64,000 nucleotides of DNA from an uncultured Pseudoteredinibacter sp. (GCF_947502065.1 NZ_CANMYE010000004.1:124001-188000), one strand, 5' to 3'; shown: positions 43,596 to 53,127, counted from the first letter of the stretch. Notes: generated by a model from the letters alone, not told the origin. Made by a program: numbers and translations.

Positions 43596-45422
43596 ATGAA
43601 ACAGCTAATACTACTATTTTCGCTATTATGCTTAAGCGTCACCAGTACTGCTGAAGTTGCATGGCAAACGTGGAGCCAACAAACATTTGCAACCGCCAAA
43701 AAGCAAAACAAATTGATTCTCATCAATGTTGGCCTTGAAGGTTGCACCGCTTGTAATCGCATGGAGCAGCATACCTACAGCAACCCTGATGTCATTAAAC
43801 TACTGAACGAGCATTTCGTCAGCATCGCAGTAGACTCCCAAGCGCGTCCCGATATTGGCGAACGTTACTCCGATTGGGCTTGGCCCGCCACTGTATTCCT
43901 CATGCCTAATGGTCAGCAAGTGTTCGCCATGGCCGGCAATCGTTTTCCGCATAATTTCATTCCAATTTTGCATGATCTCATCGCAAAGCAGCAAGCCGGC
44001 ACCCTGCAGGAAGACCCAGACTCCCCCTACGCTGCCCAGCCAGCTCCAGTGAGTTCACCCCTTACTATGTTACGCGATAATTTACGGAAACAAATTGACC
44101 GCGCTTTCAACTCCCGCAGCAATGGCTGGAGTCAATGGGGTGTAAACGCGGAAACAGACGGTGCTAAACTGGCCCACCTCTATCTGCGCGCTCACCTGCA
44201 AAATGATAAAAATTTGTTGGCTCGAGCTATCAATGTCAGCGAAACCTTTATGCTCACGCTAGATCCTGTTTGGGGAGGTGCCTACGAGGCCAATATCGCC
44301 CCAGGCTCGCCTAATGTACCAGCCGAGTTTCAACGTTTAATGGCCATTCCAGAGAAGCGCATCAGTAATCAATCCAATGCGTTGCACGCCTTCGCCCTGG
44401 CCTATCGACATACCCAGAACCCTAAATACCGCCTCGCCATTGCTGAGGTAGATCGCTTCTTAGATAACTGGATGCAAAACCAGCATGGCCAGTGGTATGC
44501 CAATCAAAAAGATAGCCCACCAGGCTTGCCCGCTGATTGGTGGCCACAAGATTACTGGCTGCTTTCCAGCAATGAGGAACGCCGGCGCTATGGTGTCCCA
44601 CCTGTGGATCATGCGGTTTACGCCGACAAAAACGCTGAAATTATTCTATCTTATCTCTCTGTCTATCAAGCTCTTGGCGAAGAGAAGTATTTAAATAAAG
44701 CCCTACGCGCTGCCGAGCATTTTGTTGCCACGAATATGACCACTGAAGGCTGGTTACTACAGACGACTAAATCTGAAGCTGTCGAAGGTGATGAACGTTT
44801 ACGACCGCTGGCTTTAGTCGATCGACCGCTGCTAATTGCCCAAGCTCGATTTGGTATCGCTTTTCTAAAGTTATATCAGCAAACTGCAGATCCTCAGTGG
44901 TTGAGTCAAAGTAAGAAACTGGCTAATGCCATGCTAAAGCACTTATACGATCACGAAGTAGGCGGCTTTTGGGCTCTGGCTCCCCACGCTGATGAACCCA
45001 TCGCTCCGCGCAAGCCCTTGGAGAGCAATGCTCTGGCCGGTCAGTTTTTTTACCAACTTCACGTCTTAAGTAAAGAGCCTGAGTATGAAGGCATCGCTGA
45101 GGCGACTCTGCGCGCTGTAGCCAGTCAACCAGTACTGTCGAGGGAAGGGAAGGCCACCGCAGAAACTGCCCTACTTGCCGAGTTGCTCACCGCACAATAT
45201 GTTGAGTTTACGGTGGTTAGTAATGACTTCACTGATCAACGCAGCCAGGCCTTATATCAGGCCGGTTTAGATATTTATCACCCGAGAAAAGTTATTCATT
45301 ATGAACGGCCAGGACGTTATCCTGATCTGGGCGAGCCTGTCATGTTCATATGCAACCCAAATCGCTGCTCGCTGCCGCTGAAAACCCGCGAAGATATAGA
45401 ACGTATCGCAGCTAGCTACTAA
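43596..45422 (+). CDS. Periplasmic DUF255/YyaL-like protein with N-terminal thioredoxin domain
   Basis: 608 residues from the ATG at 43596, which gives a proper signal peptide ('MKQLILLFSLLCLSVTSTAE'). Residues 20-140 are a thioredoxin-like DUF255 domain with 'VGLEGCTACNRMEQHTYSNP' (CTAC) and cis-Pro in 'WPATVFLMPNG'. The rest is an (alpha/alpha)6-barrel-like region with 'GWLLQTTKSEAVEGDERLRP', as in YyaL/SSP411 proteins. The family is poorly characterised; a redox or sugar-epimerase-like role has been suggested for relatives. Next to a TlpA-like protein, a periplasmic disulfide role fits. Confidence 0.8.
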   Translation: MKQLILLFSLLCLSVTSTAEVAWQTWSQQTFATAKKQNKLILINVGLEGCTACNRMEQHTYSNPDVIKLLNEHFVSIAVDSQARPDIGERYSDWAWPATVFLMPNGQQVFAMAGNRFPHNFIPILHDLIAKQQAGTLQEDPDSPYAAQPAPVSSPLTMLRDNLRKQIDRAFNSRSNGWSQWGVNAETDGAKLAHLYLRAHLQNDKNLLARAINVSETFMLTLDPVWGGAYEANIAPGSPNVPAEFQRLMAIPEKRISNQSNALHAFALAYRHTQNPKYRLAIAEVDRFLDNWMQNQHGQWYANQKDSPPGLPADWWPQDYWLLSSNEERRRYGVPPVDHAVYADKNAEIILSYLSVYQALGEEKYLNKALRAAEHFVATNMTTEGWLLQTTKSEAVEGDERLRPLALVDRPLLIAQARFGIAFLKLYQQTADPQWLSQSKKLANAMLKHLYDHEVGGFWALAPHADEPIAPRKPLESNALAGQFFYQLHVLSKEPEYEGIAEATLRAVASQPVLSREGKATAETALLAELLTAQYVEFTVVSNDFTDQRSQALYQAGLDIYHPRKVIHYERPGRYPDLGEPVMFICNPNRCSLPLKTREDIERIAASY

Positions 45423-45442
45423 AAACTAGGAGTATAAGTACG

Positions 45443-45751
45443 ATGGATTATCAAGATGCCACAGTATTTGAGTATGTGGAATTCCGCTGTGATTCTAAGT
45501 TTAGCCAGCAACAAATATTCGATGCGCTAGATGCCACAATCGACATTCTCAACGAAACTGAAGGTTTCGTTCATCGCGATATTGCAAAGCGCGATGATAT
45601 TTGGGTAGAGCTAGTTTACTGGCAGGATCAAGATTCTGCTAATAGAGGGCTGGAGAAGTTTAGCAGTGACCCCCGCAACCAAACACTGCTAGCGATGATA
45701 GATCAAGACAGTTTATCGATTTATTACTCCCAGTTGCAGAAGAGTCGTTGA
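45443..45751 (+). CDS. Small dimeric alpha/beta-barrel (ABM-like) protein
   Basis: 102 residues. 'ATVFEYVEFRCDSKFSQQQI', 'TEGFVHRDIAKRDDIWVELV' and 'YWQDQDSANRGLEKF' have the beta-alpha-beta pattern of ferredoxin-like monooxygenase/ABM domains. No cofactor is needed in that fold, and activities range from oxygenation to mere binding. It starts 20 bp after the DUF255 gene with AGGAG upstream, so it is likely in the same operon. Confidence 0.65.
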   Translation: MDYQDATVFEYVEFRCDSKFSQQQIFDALDATIDILNETEGFVHRDIAKRDDIWVELVYWQDQDSANRGLEKFSSDPRNQTLLAMIDQDSLSIYYSQLQKSR

Positions 45752-45854
45752 GGTTTTTAGCCATCAGCATGATCTGAGCATCGCCTACAAACAACAGCTA
45801 ACTATTACCGCTGTTTATTTCTCAGACTAACACTTATTTTTGGAGATTAGAGCA

Positions 45855-46517
45855 ATGTCCAGTACAAACAATATACTCGTAGTTAATTCCAGTGCTAGAA
45901 AAACACGTTCGATTAGCCGGGAGCTCAGCGTACTATTTACAGAATCGTTTCGTGCCCATAAACCCTGCAATATCACCCAACGTGATGTTGGAATGAATCC
46001 TCCCTCTTTCATTACTGAAGATTGGATTGCGGCAGCTTTCAACAGCCCAGAGCAGAGAAGCGCGGAGCAAAAATCCATACTGCAAGAATCTGATCAGTTG
46101 ATCGATGAAGTTGTCCGCAGCGACATCATTGTTTTGGGCGCACCGATGTATAACTACTCAATGCCGGCTTCTCTAAAAGCCTGGTTCGATCTCATTGCCC
46201 GAGTCGGCCTCACCTTTTCCTTTGATCTTAGCCGCGGAGATTACCCCATTGAGCCTGTTTTGCGGGACAAAAAACTCGTGTTGCTATCTTCCCGTGGAGA
46301 GTTCGCTTTTGCCCCAGGCGGGGAGCGCGCACACCTTAACGGACTCGACCCAGCACTACATGCTTGTGCACACTATTTGGGCGTTGAGCAAGAATGCGTA
46401 AATTCCATTGTCGTGGAATACGAAGAGTTCAAAGATAAACGCTGGCTGGATTCTTTAGAGCAAGCCCGCCAGCAAACGAGGCAGCTAGCTTATCAGATGG
46501 CCGGCGCAGCAAGCTAA
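45855..46517 (+). CDS. FMN-dependent NADH:quinone/azo reductase (AzoR-like)
   Basis: 220 residues from the ATG at 45855, with TGGAGA before it. The flavodoxin-like fold has the FMN phosphate loop 'VNSSARKTRSISREL' and the family signature 'LGAPMYNYSMPASLKAWFDL'. 'LLSSRGEFA' matches the third FMN contact. AzoR enzymes reduce quinones and azo dyes by two electrons, protecting against electrophilic stress. It is followed by an SGNH hydrolase and a LysR gene on the same strand. Confidence 0.9.
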   Translation: MSSTNNILVVNSSARKTRSISRELSVLFTESFRAHKPCNITQRDVGMNPPSFITEDWIAAAFNSPEQRSAEQKSILQESDQLIDEVVRSDIIVLGAPMYNYSMPASLKAWFDLIARVGLTFSFDLSRGDYPIEPVLRDKKLVLLSSRGEFAFAPGGERAHLNGLDPALHACAHYLGVEQECVNSIVVEYEEFKDKRWLDSLEQARQQTRQLAYQMAGAAS

Positions 46518-46595
46518 CAGCCTACAATCGAGCAATAACTCACTTCGGTGAATCGATGATTTTACCACCCTCAATAAGTAAGGAGATCTCACGAC

Positions 46596-47294
46596 ATGAA
46601 CAATGCGAACAAAGCCAGCAGCACACGACGCGTGCTGGTTTATGGTGATTCCAATACTTGGGGCTGGATTGGTGTAGAGCACGCTTTTCCCAGTACCCGT
46701 TACCCTGATGAACAGCGTTGGGCCGGTGTTATGGCCAATATTTTAGGGGATGATTTTCAAGTTAGCGTAGACGGCCTAACCTCGCGCACCACTAACCTTG
46801 ATGATGCTGGCCAGTGGAATACTGTTGCCGGGCAGATGCTTAACGGAGAGCGCCTTTTACCTCAAGCCATCGCCCGAGAAATGCCTTTGGATCTGATTGT
46901 CATTGCTCTTGGCACCAATGATTTAAAAGCAGAGTACCAACGCGAAGCGAAAGACGTCGCCGCGGCGATTGTGAATTTAGCAGCATTGGCTGGCGCAAGC
47001 GACTATGGTATTGCCTATGAATACCTGGCCCCTAAGGTGTTAATCGTAAGTCCCGCTGTGATCGGCGACATTTCCCATGAGGGCTTTCGTGCCGCGTTCG
47101 CCGGGGCCGCTGAAAAATCCCGGGCCTTAGCCGCTGAGATTAAACAACAGGCCAGTAGCCAACACATCCCTGTCGTCGATAGTAGCGAGGTTATTGAGGT
47201 CTCTGGGGCTATTGATGGCATCCACCTAAGCTTGCGGCAACATCAACTACTGGGGGAACATATAGCCGCACAGGTAAAGAAGATCCTCAGCTAA
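46596..47294 (+). CDS. SGNH/GDSL hydrolase (arylesterase-like)
   Basis: 232 residues. Block I 'VLVYGDSNTWGW' carries the nucleophile Ser, block II is 'VDGLTSRTT', block III 'IALGTNDLK' (GxND) and block V 'DGIHLSLRQHQ' (DxxH), so all four SGNH residues are present. No signal peptide is seen, so it should act in the cytoplasm on small esters. GGAG stands before the ATG. It follows the azoreductase by 78 bp. Confidence 0.9.
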   Translation: MNNANKASSTRRVLVYGDSNTWGWIGVEHAFPSTRYPDEQRWAGVMANILGDDFQVSVDGLTSRTTNLDDAGQWNTVAGQMLNGERLLPQAIAREMPLDLIVIALGTNDLKAEYQREAKDVAAAIVNLAALAGASDYGIAYEYLAPKVLIVSPAVIGDISHEGFRAAFAGAAEKSRALAAEIKQQASSQHIPVVDSSEVIEVSGAIDGIHLSLRQHQLLGEHIAAQVKKILS

Positions 47295-47413
47295 GTCCTG
47301 AATTTTTAACTATAAGAGCTCAGTATACTCTGGGCAGTTAGCATTCAGCGTATTTTACCCTATAATAATTTTCTTATTTAGGGCCTTAATGTCTGCACCA
47401 AGGCCCTACCACA

Positions 47414-48346
47414 ATGAGCAAAGCATTAATTCGATACGCTGGTCAGCCTATGAGCAAACGACGCCTTCCAACCATGAATGCTATTCGTGCATTTGAGTCT
47501 GCAGCGCGTTTGCTGAGTATTAGCGAGGCGGCCAGAGAGTTGTCAGTTACACCAACAGCAATTAGCCATCAAATTCGCCACTTAGAATCACAATTGGGGG
47601 TTAAACTGTTTGATCGATCTGGTCGCACTATACAACTGACTAACCATGGCAGCCGAATACTGCCAGATGTGACCTTGGGAATGAATTATTTTGCCGCAGC
47701 ATTTGATGATACTTATGATTCTCAGAGCGATAACACTATTAACATTAGCACCACTCGTGAGTTTGCTCGCTACTGGTTGCAGCCTCGTTTAGGTTCATTT
47801 TATGAGCGCTTTGGGCAATATAATGTTAATATTTTTTCTTCCGAACATTGCGTTGATCTCGACAGCAATGAAATCGATATTGCTATACGCTACGGAGAAA
47901 AAAACGAAAATGATGATTCCGTTTACCTTTTTCAAGAGCATTACATCCCTGTGATCAGTAGCGCATTGTTGCAAACTAAAGAGCCTCTTCAAGATATCAA
48001 TACCATAGCGGGAAAACGCTTGATCGACGTGCGCTGGGAGCGTTCTGACCTAAACGCACCTAGTTGGAAACGTTGGTTTGAACTCGCAAAAATTTCGAGC
48101 TACAAGACATTCCAACGAATGTCATTGGACGCCTATAACCTTGCCCTAGATAGTTTAACGCGGGGCTATGGCGCCGCACTGCTAAGCAGAACGATTGTGG
48201 AATCAGAGGAATATTCTGATATTTTTGCTCGCATTGAAGGGCCTATCTTGCCAGGCTATCATTATCGTCTAATCCAAAACAAATCAAAATCTAGAAAAAT
48301 TTCTACAAAACACTTCGTCGAATGGGTAGATACCGAGATTCATTAG
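47414..48346 (+). CDS. LysR-family transcriptional regulator (GcvA-like)
   Basis: 310 residues. The winged helix 'NAIRAFESAARLLSISEAAR' and 'LSVTPTAISHQIRHLESQLG' is GcvA-like, followed by a LysR substrate-binding domain ('ISTTREFARYWLQPRLG'). GcvA-type proteins usually begin near 'MSKRRLPTMNA', so the ATG at 47450 is an alternative start. It is the second such regulator of this type in the right half (the other is at 60092-61045). It may control the azoreductase/SGNH genes or the convergent VOC gene. Confidence 0.88.
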   Translation: MSKALIRYAGQPMSKRRLPTMNAIRAFESAARLLSISEAARELSVTPTAISHQIRHLESQLGVKLFDRSGRTIQLTNHGSRILPDVTLGMNYFAAAFDDTYDSQSDNTINISTTREFARYWLQPRLGSFYERFGQYNVNIFSSEHCVDLDSNEIDIAIRYGEKNENDDSVYLFQEHYIPVISSALLQTKEPLQDINTIAGKRLIDVRWERSDLNAPSWKRWFELAKISSYKTFQRMSLDAYNLALDSLTRGYGAALLSRTIVESEEYSDIFARIEGPILPGYHYRLIQNKSKSRKISTKHFVEWVDTEIH

Positions 48347-48351
48347 AGCAT

Positions 48352-48387
48352 TAAAAAGGGCTGACGGGAGTTACCTCCCTATCAGCC
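48352..48387 (-). terminator. Terminator of the VOC gene
   Basis: On the minus strand the stem GGCTGA-tAGGGAG / CTCCCg-TCAGCC is followed by CTTTTTAA. It lies between the convergent VOC and LysR genes. Confidence 0.75.
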
Positions 48388-48434
48388 AAGTCATGACCTA
48401 CAATAGGCCAGTCTTTCTTTGGAGAGGTGGTAAA

Positions 48435-49010
48435 TTAAGTTTTCTTATTAGCCTGAAAAGGCATTGAAGGGTACCAATAATCCGGCTCAGGATATTCAAA
48501 ATCCTTAGGAAAGTAATACGTCTCAAACACGGCAGCCGTGTCATCTTCAGTATCGAAGAACGCAAAATGATTAACTCCCAGCCACTTACCAGACTGGACA
48601 CAGCGATAGCCTCGCCGCTCAAACTCAGAGAATCGCTCTACCATGGGAGTATCACCACAATCATAAGCAATGTGTTGAATCCCCCCACCGGGGTTTCTCT
48701 TTAGATAATCTGCAAAAATAGTGGGGCCAGATAGGGGTTCCATTAACTCCCAAATGACATTGCCACTTTGCGCAAAACACACCTTTATCTCGAACTCAGC
48801 GGGGAGTCCCTGATAGGTCTGTTCCGTCGTATTCTCCGGGGAAAAAGTGTAAACCCGCCAAGGCCCTATCCCCAAATTAACTAGACCCTGCATAGTTTTA
48901 TCAGCATCTGGAGTTACAATGGCAATTTCCACAATATCACCGAGGAAGCTATTGCTAAGGCTGCTTTCGGATCTTACTTCGGGTAGTTCGATATCATCAC
49001 CTGGTTTCAT
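48435..49010 (-). CDS. VOC-superfamily (glyoxalase/bleomycin-resistance fold) protein
   Basis: 191 residues: 'DIVEIAIVTPDADKTMQGLV' and 'LGIGPWRVYTF' form the first beta-alpha-beta-beta unit, and 'GGGIQHIAYDC', 'RGYRCVQSGKW' and 'DDTAAVFETYY' the second. It resembles methylmalonyl-CoA epimerase-like VOC proteins; metal ligands would be the His in 'QHIAYD' and the Glu in 'FETY'. The substrate is unknown. It is on the minus strand with the KSI-like genes. Confidence 0.8.
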   Translation of the reverse strand: MKPGDDIELPEVRSESSLSNSFLGDIVEIAIVTPDADKTMQGLVNLGIGPWRVYTFSPENTTEQTYQGLPAEFEIKVCFAQSGNVIWELMEPLSGPTIFADYLKRNPGGGIQHIAYDCGDTPMVERFSEFERRGYRCVQSGKWLGVNHFAFFDTEDDTAAVFETYYFPKDFEYPEPDYWYPSMPFQANKKT

Positions 49011-49191
49011 TCACTACTCCTTAGCTGAAAAGTTATCACCACCAAGCGAATGCTTTATGAATTCAATAGTGGATCATGCTTTAAAAATTATGCTTATTGC
49101 TCTATCTGCACCTAGCGGCCGAAAAAAACCACGTATCATATTTTTTCGGCTGGCCCTGACGGGCCATTTCTCGTTATCGACAGATTTAGTC

Positions 49192-49347
49192 TTATTGATA
49201 GTCGGCAAGTAATAAAGAGAGAATAGCTTGCACACCGCCCACTGCAAATTGACGCTGCATTTCTAGCCAATATCGATTTGCATTATCTACAGCACTCTTA
49301 TGGACACTGCCACTTAGGACGGTGTAGCTTTCGATAGTATTATTGAG
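49192..49347 (-). pseudogene. Possible gene remnant (about 51 codons, no start)
   Basis: The minus strand is open from just after the KSI-like stop and reads protein-like: 'TIESYTVLSGSVHKSA', 'VDNANRYWLEMQRQFAVGG', 'VQAILSLLLADYQ', stop. No start codon precedes most of it. It may be the decayed end of a lost gene. The rest of the 49,011-49,339 gap holds small hairpins (TGGCCC-TGAC-GGGCCA at 49151-49166) and no gene. Confidence 0.35.
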
Positions 49348-49792
49348 CTACGGCCGAGGGCGTCCACATATCCAAGTGAAGCTTCCACTGCTTATCTTCC
49401 TGCTTGAATACTAGCAAATAGCGGCTATCGCTCACGTGTCCATTGGTGTCAACAAATTTCAATGTGCCCGTAGCATAAGCTAAATCACCCGATTGCTGCA
49501 CATCGTGAATCTCTAGACTTACATGCTTGGCACCTGCCTTGATAGCGCCTTCCCAGAACAAACGAATATCTTCTTTACCGTGAACTGTAGGCGCGCTAGG
49601 TGCATATACGTAGGCATCGTCAGTATAGGTATGAGAATCATTGAGAAGCTCTATATCACCCTGCATAATGGCCTGTGCCAATATATTGTTATGCTTATCG
49701 ATTGTTTTATAGAGGGAGGACTCAGCGAACACAAGACTCGAAGCAAATAGACAGCTCATGACTGAAATTGTAATAACTTTTAGCATCTTCAT
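49340..49792 (-). CDS. Secreted SnoaL/DUF4440-like (NTF2-fold) protein
   Basis: 150 residues with a signal peptide (1-23, 'VMSCLFASSLVFA'). The mature part has the NTF2-like cone: 'LYKTIDKHNNILAQAIMQGD', 'YTDDAYVYAPSAPTVHGKED', 'FWEGAIKAGAKHV' and 'WKLHLDMWTPS'. Such proteins are ketosteroid-isomerase relatives with varied or binding roles. Periplasmic location is unusual for a catabolic isomerase. Function unknown. Confidence 0.75.
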   Translation of the reverse strand: MKMLKVITISVMSCLFASSLVFAESSLYKTIDKHNNILAQAIMQGDIELLNDSHTYTDDAYVYAPSAPTVHGKEDIRLFWEGAIKAGAKHVSLEIHDVQQSGDLAYATGTLKFVDTNGHVSDSRYLLVFKQEDKQWKLHLDMWTPSAVAQ

Positions 49793-50054
49793 GATTTTTC
49801 ACCTATTGTATAAGGATTATAATAGCCTTGGGGCTACCGACAACAAACAGCACTAAGGTTTCATCAGCTCTAAATATGCTAATGCCTAGCAAATAGTCAC
49901 AGATAAAATACTTAAACATACCATTTGCAGAGGCCATTATAGGTCTTGCCTGGATAATTTTTGCTTGAGAAGTTTTAAGGAAACAGATGAAAAAAACTTA
50001 ATTATCTATGTCAAACTAAGGCCGTAGTAGCCACTGAAGCAATTTTCCCTTGCG
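49793..50054. other. Gap between two NTF2-fold genes
   Basis: About 260 bp, AT-rich. It should hold the promoter of the secreted SnoaL-like gene. No gene or strong hairpin is seen. Confidence 0.4.
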
Positions 50055-50492
50055 TCACAAACCTGCGCGGCAAGGCCCACATAGATGGCAATCCTCTTCG
50101 CTCACTGATGTCCAAGACTGTGAAATAATTACCCATCGCTGTTCTTTCAACAAATTAATAACACTAATGTCATGAGTAACTTGTAATTTATTTTCTGTCA
50201 TTTCACAACCCACAATGGCGCAGGCGACATTGCCGTAAACCTGTATATCATAGAACTTAATCTGTTCCGAGAATGAACGAAGTACGCCCCGTTTTTTAAG
50301 ACCTGACATGCGCTCGACAAAGTCTTGGGGGCTCATAATTTTGATAGGTCGAGCAGAGGGAATTATTCTCCCCTCAGGGTGGAAACCAGATAAGAAAAGC
50401 TCCCAGTTTGCTGGGCGACTCTCATCCCAAGACAAGCCAGAATACTGCTTCTGCAAAAGCTCTAAGATATTTTTCTCGTCCGGTGTCATCAT
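50055..50492 (-). CDS. Cytoplasmic NTF2-like (DUF4440/SnoaL-type) protein
   Basis: 145 residues, no signal peptide. It has 'NILELLQKQYSGLSWDESRP', 'FLSGFHPEGRIIPS' and 'WVIISQSWTSVS' in the usual NTF2 order. A C-terminal 'EEDCHLCGPCRAGL' with three cysteines is uncommon and could bind metal. It lies downstream of the NCS1 permease but after that gene's terminator, so it may be read separately. Confidence 0.7.
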   Translation of the reverse strand: MMTPDEKNILELLQKQYSGLSWDESRPANWELFLSGFHPEGRIIPSARPIKIMSPQDFVERMSGLKKRGVLRSFSEQIKFYDIQVYGNVACAIVGCEMTENKLQVTHDISVINLLKEQRWVIISQSWTSVSEEDCHLCGPCRAGL

Positions 50493-50629
50493 ACATCAAC
50501 CTCAACAATCTTTTATTCTGGCTCACTATGTAAGTAACAAAACGTCTAAAACTGATTTTTGACAGACGATTACAGGTGTCCACCATCATTTCTCAATAAC
50601 TCTTAAGCTGGAGAAGAAAGCTAAAAAAT

Positions 50630-50654
50630 AAAAAAACCGCCAGTTAGTGGCGGT
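50630..50654 (-). terminator. Terminator of the NCS1 permease
   Basis: On the minus strand the stem ACCGCCA / TGGCGGT with loop CTAAC is followed by TTTTTTATTTTTTA, about 35 bp past the permease stop. Confidence 0.88.
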
Positions 50655-50690
50655 AAAGAACGCTCTACTGCTTGGAGCTTCACGGGAATA

Positions 50691-52061
50691 CTATTCGTAG
50701 GACTCACTAAGTTGCGCAGATTTTGGCTGCAATAACCTTACTAACACAACATATGCAACAGCGGCCACAAGCATCGAAGGAATAGTAGCGCTAATATAGG
50801 AAAACGCCGACTCTCCCAAACTAAAGCTTAGTAGCGCATAACCAGAAAGCCAACCGCCAAGAAACAACCACACGACCATGCCCAAAGCTTGGGCAACAAA
50901 AGCGTAGATATTAAAACCCTTGTAGAAACGATAGATACCTCGATCCTGAAAACAAGCCTCAACATTGATCATACCCTTTCGCAGAACCATATAATCAACT
51001 ATGGATATTGCCCAGTACGGCCCCGCTAGAAGACCAACGAATAGCAGGATAATACCGAATAAATTCTGCAACTCAGCATCATAAATGAAGATTAAAGAAG
51101 GCAAAGCGACGATAGCAGTGCTCAGCTTGTAATTGAATTTAGGGAATATTGACATAAAAGCCATCACCCCAGCATAAAGCAACAAAGAACTGGTAGTGAT
51201 GGTGCCCAGGATAATAATAATCATCGAGACCAGTCCCAACTCTAGCTTTACCGCCCAAACCGCTGGGTCAATTTCACCTGTAGCTAAAGTTGCGATGCCA
51301 CCGGTAATCGCAAATAAAATTCCAATAAAGGCCAAACCGACAAATGTTCCCCAATAGGCATTGCGCTCTGAGGATGCAAACTTATTCCATGAACCTAGAT
51401 AAGGTTGCCAAGCTACAGCCCAAACCACACAGGTTTCGACCGCAAAGGCGATACCCACTGCTCCAGTGGGCTCAAAGCTCGTAACAGCCGCCATATGATC
51501 GCTGTTTACAATCTTATAAAGTATATATAGTGAAAAGCCCCCAAGTACTGGCACAGTAACGGTAGACAGGTAGAAACTGGCTTTCGGTGTAAGCATCACC
51601 AAAAACATAGGAATTAGAAGTCCACCACCAACCGCATAAGCCGTATAATTGCCAGAAAATGAATAGGATTCTCCGAGAAAGACCTCACTTGCGTTGACCG
51701 CCGCAGTACCTGTCATCGATGACAATAGGCCTATCCAGCCGAAATTAATAAAGATTAAGACAAAGGCCCCATAATAAGCGCCCTTCATACCGAAAGCTGG
51801 CCGGAGAGCCACAACCTCATCCAAACCGTATCTCGCACCTCTTTGGGAGGAAATCGCACAAATCCCATAAGCGAATAAATTAGCACTTATGGAGATAAGT
51901 ACCATAGGCCAAAAGCCGAGCCCTTCAGCGTAATAACTTCCCACCATAAAGGTGGCCAACAATATATTGCCTCCCGCCCACAGAAGGACTAAGGATACAA
52001 AACCAGCATCTCTATCTGACGGAGCTATGGGCGCCAATGTGTTTCCGGAAACTGTTTGCAT
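50691..52061 (-). CDS. NCS1-family nucleobase/hydantoin-type permease
   Basis: 456 residues from the ATG at 52061, which has AAGGGGGG at good distance. About twelve hydrophobic segments are seen; 'FVSLVLLWAGGNILLATFMV' near the start and 'SSQRGARYGLDEVVALRPAF' after helix 2 are features of the purine/cytosine/hydantoin permease family. It would bring an N-heterocycle across the inner membrane. It is divergent from two SDR genes, a DUF1989 gene and a cyclic-imidase-like gene, which supports that cargo class. The exact substrate is not known. Confidence 0.85.
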   Translation of the reverse strand: MQTVSGNTLAPIAPSDRDAGFVSLVLLWAGGNILLATFMVGSYYAEGLGFWPMVLISISANLFAYGICAISSQRGARYGLDEVVALRPAFGMKGAYYGAFVLIFINFGWIGLLSSMTGTAAVNASEVFLGESYSFSGNYTAYAVGGGLLIPMFLVMLTPKASFYLSTVTVPVLGGFSLYILYKIVNSDHMAAVTSFEPTGAVGIAFAVETCVVWAVAWQPYLGSWNKFASSERNAYWGTFVGLAFIGILFAITGGIATLATGEIDPAVWAVKLELGLVSMIIIILGTITTSSLLLYAGVMAFMSIFPKFNYKLSTAIVALPSLIFIYDAELQNLFGIILLFVGLLAGPYWAISIVDYMVLRKGMINVEACFQDRGIYRFYKGFNIYAFVAQALGMVVWLFLGGWLSGYALLSFSLGESAFSYISATIPSMLVAAVAYVVLVRLLQPKSAQLSESYE

Positions 52062-52088
52062 AATCGAGCCCCCCTTCAATCGACACAC

Positions 52089-52377
52089 ATTAGGAACAAA
52101 ATCGACAACAAGGGGACGCAGGACAGGACAGTCATCGCCAAGTGATCAAGCTTACTGACTCTTCCACTGTGTACTATTTCTTGATCCATATAAACCTCGC
52201 CTCGTTATTATTGAATTGCAGGCATCTTACACGCTGCTTATAACATGTGCAGATGAAAGTCATTCATCAAAAGGCTGAGAAAAATTTGACTGAAAGAATC
52301 AGAACCAAGAGATAGCATTAGATTGTGTTAAAACACTTAGCTCGCAACTATTCAAATTCACTGACTGGCTGAAAGAA
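52089..52377. promoter_or_regulatory. Divergent promoter region, permease / SDR operon
   Basis: About 290 bp between the divergent NCS1 permease and the first SDR gene. It must serve both transcription units. I see no clear operator palindrome; LysR-type sites would be the expectation. Confidence 0.4.
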
Positions 52378-53127
52378 ATGAAGCTAAAGAACAAGACAAC
52401 CCTAATTACTGGCGCTTCTAGAGGCATTGGGCTATCCATTGCCAAAAGATTCTTAAGCGAAGGCGCCAATGTAGTAGTCAGTTACTTGGCAGAAGATTAC
52501 TTAGTCAAGGACGACCAGCTAATTTTAGAAAGCTATGCAGACCAGTGCCTTATTGTTGAGTGTGACGTTCGAATCGATCAACACATAGAGGCCTGCGTGG
52601 AGCAGACATTATCCCGTTTTTCCAGTATTGATACATTAATTAACAATGCTGGCGTTGCTCATAATGCCCCTCTCGAAGAAACGTCCATGGATCAATTCGA
52701 TGAACTGATGAATGTCAACCTTAGGGGCGCTTTTAACATGAGTCGCTGTGCAATCCCTAGCATGCTCGAGGCAACCGTAAGCTCGAACATTATCAATATC
52801 AGCTCTGAACTGGCATATCTTGGGCGTGCAAATAACAGCGCCTACTGCGCTTCTAAGGCTGCTCTTATTGGCTTGACACGCTCATGGGCAAGGGAATTTT
52901 CTCCCAAAATTCGGGTTAATGCTATAGCGCCAGGCCCAACTAGCACACGAATGTGTGACCCCAATATCATGCACGAAGAAGAGCTAGCCATGGAGCTCAA
53001 TAATCCAATGAAGCGTTTTGGTCGATGCAGTGAGATCGCATCAACAGCGTTATTCTTAGCTTCTGAAGACTCTTCGTATTTTACAGGACAATGCTTAAGC
53101 CCCAATGGCGGCGCAGCAATGTATTAG
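52378..53127 (+). CDS. Short-chain dehydrogenase/reductase (first)
   Basis: 249 residues: NAD(P)-binding 'TGASRGIG' (10-17), 'NNAGVAH', active-site Ser in 'NIISELAY' region and 'YCASKAAL' (YxxxK), and the C-terminal 'FTGQCLSPNGG'. This is the classical FabG-like SDR layout. It is the first gene of a plus-strand run of SDR, SDR, DUF1989, SnoaL-like and NodB-type hydrolase genes, so it probably oxidises or reduces an intermediate of that pathway. Specificity is unknown. Confidence 0.88.
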   Translation: MKLKNKTTLITGASRGIGLSIAKRFLSEGANVVVSYLAEDYLVKDDQLILESYADQCLIVECDVRIDQHIEACVEQTLSRFSSIDTLINNAGVAHNAPLEETSMDQFDELMNVNLRGAFNMSRCAIPSMLEATVSSNIINISSELAYLGRANNSAYCASKAALIGLTRSWAREFSPKIRVNAIAPGPTSTRMCDPNIMHEEELAMELNNPMKRFGRCSEIASTALFLASEDSSYFTGQCLSPNGGAAMY

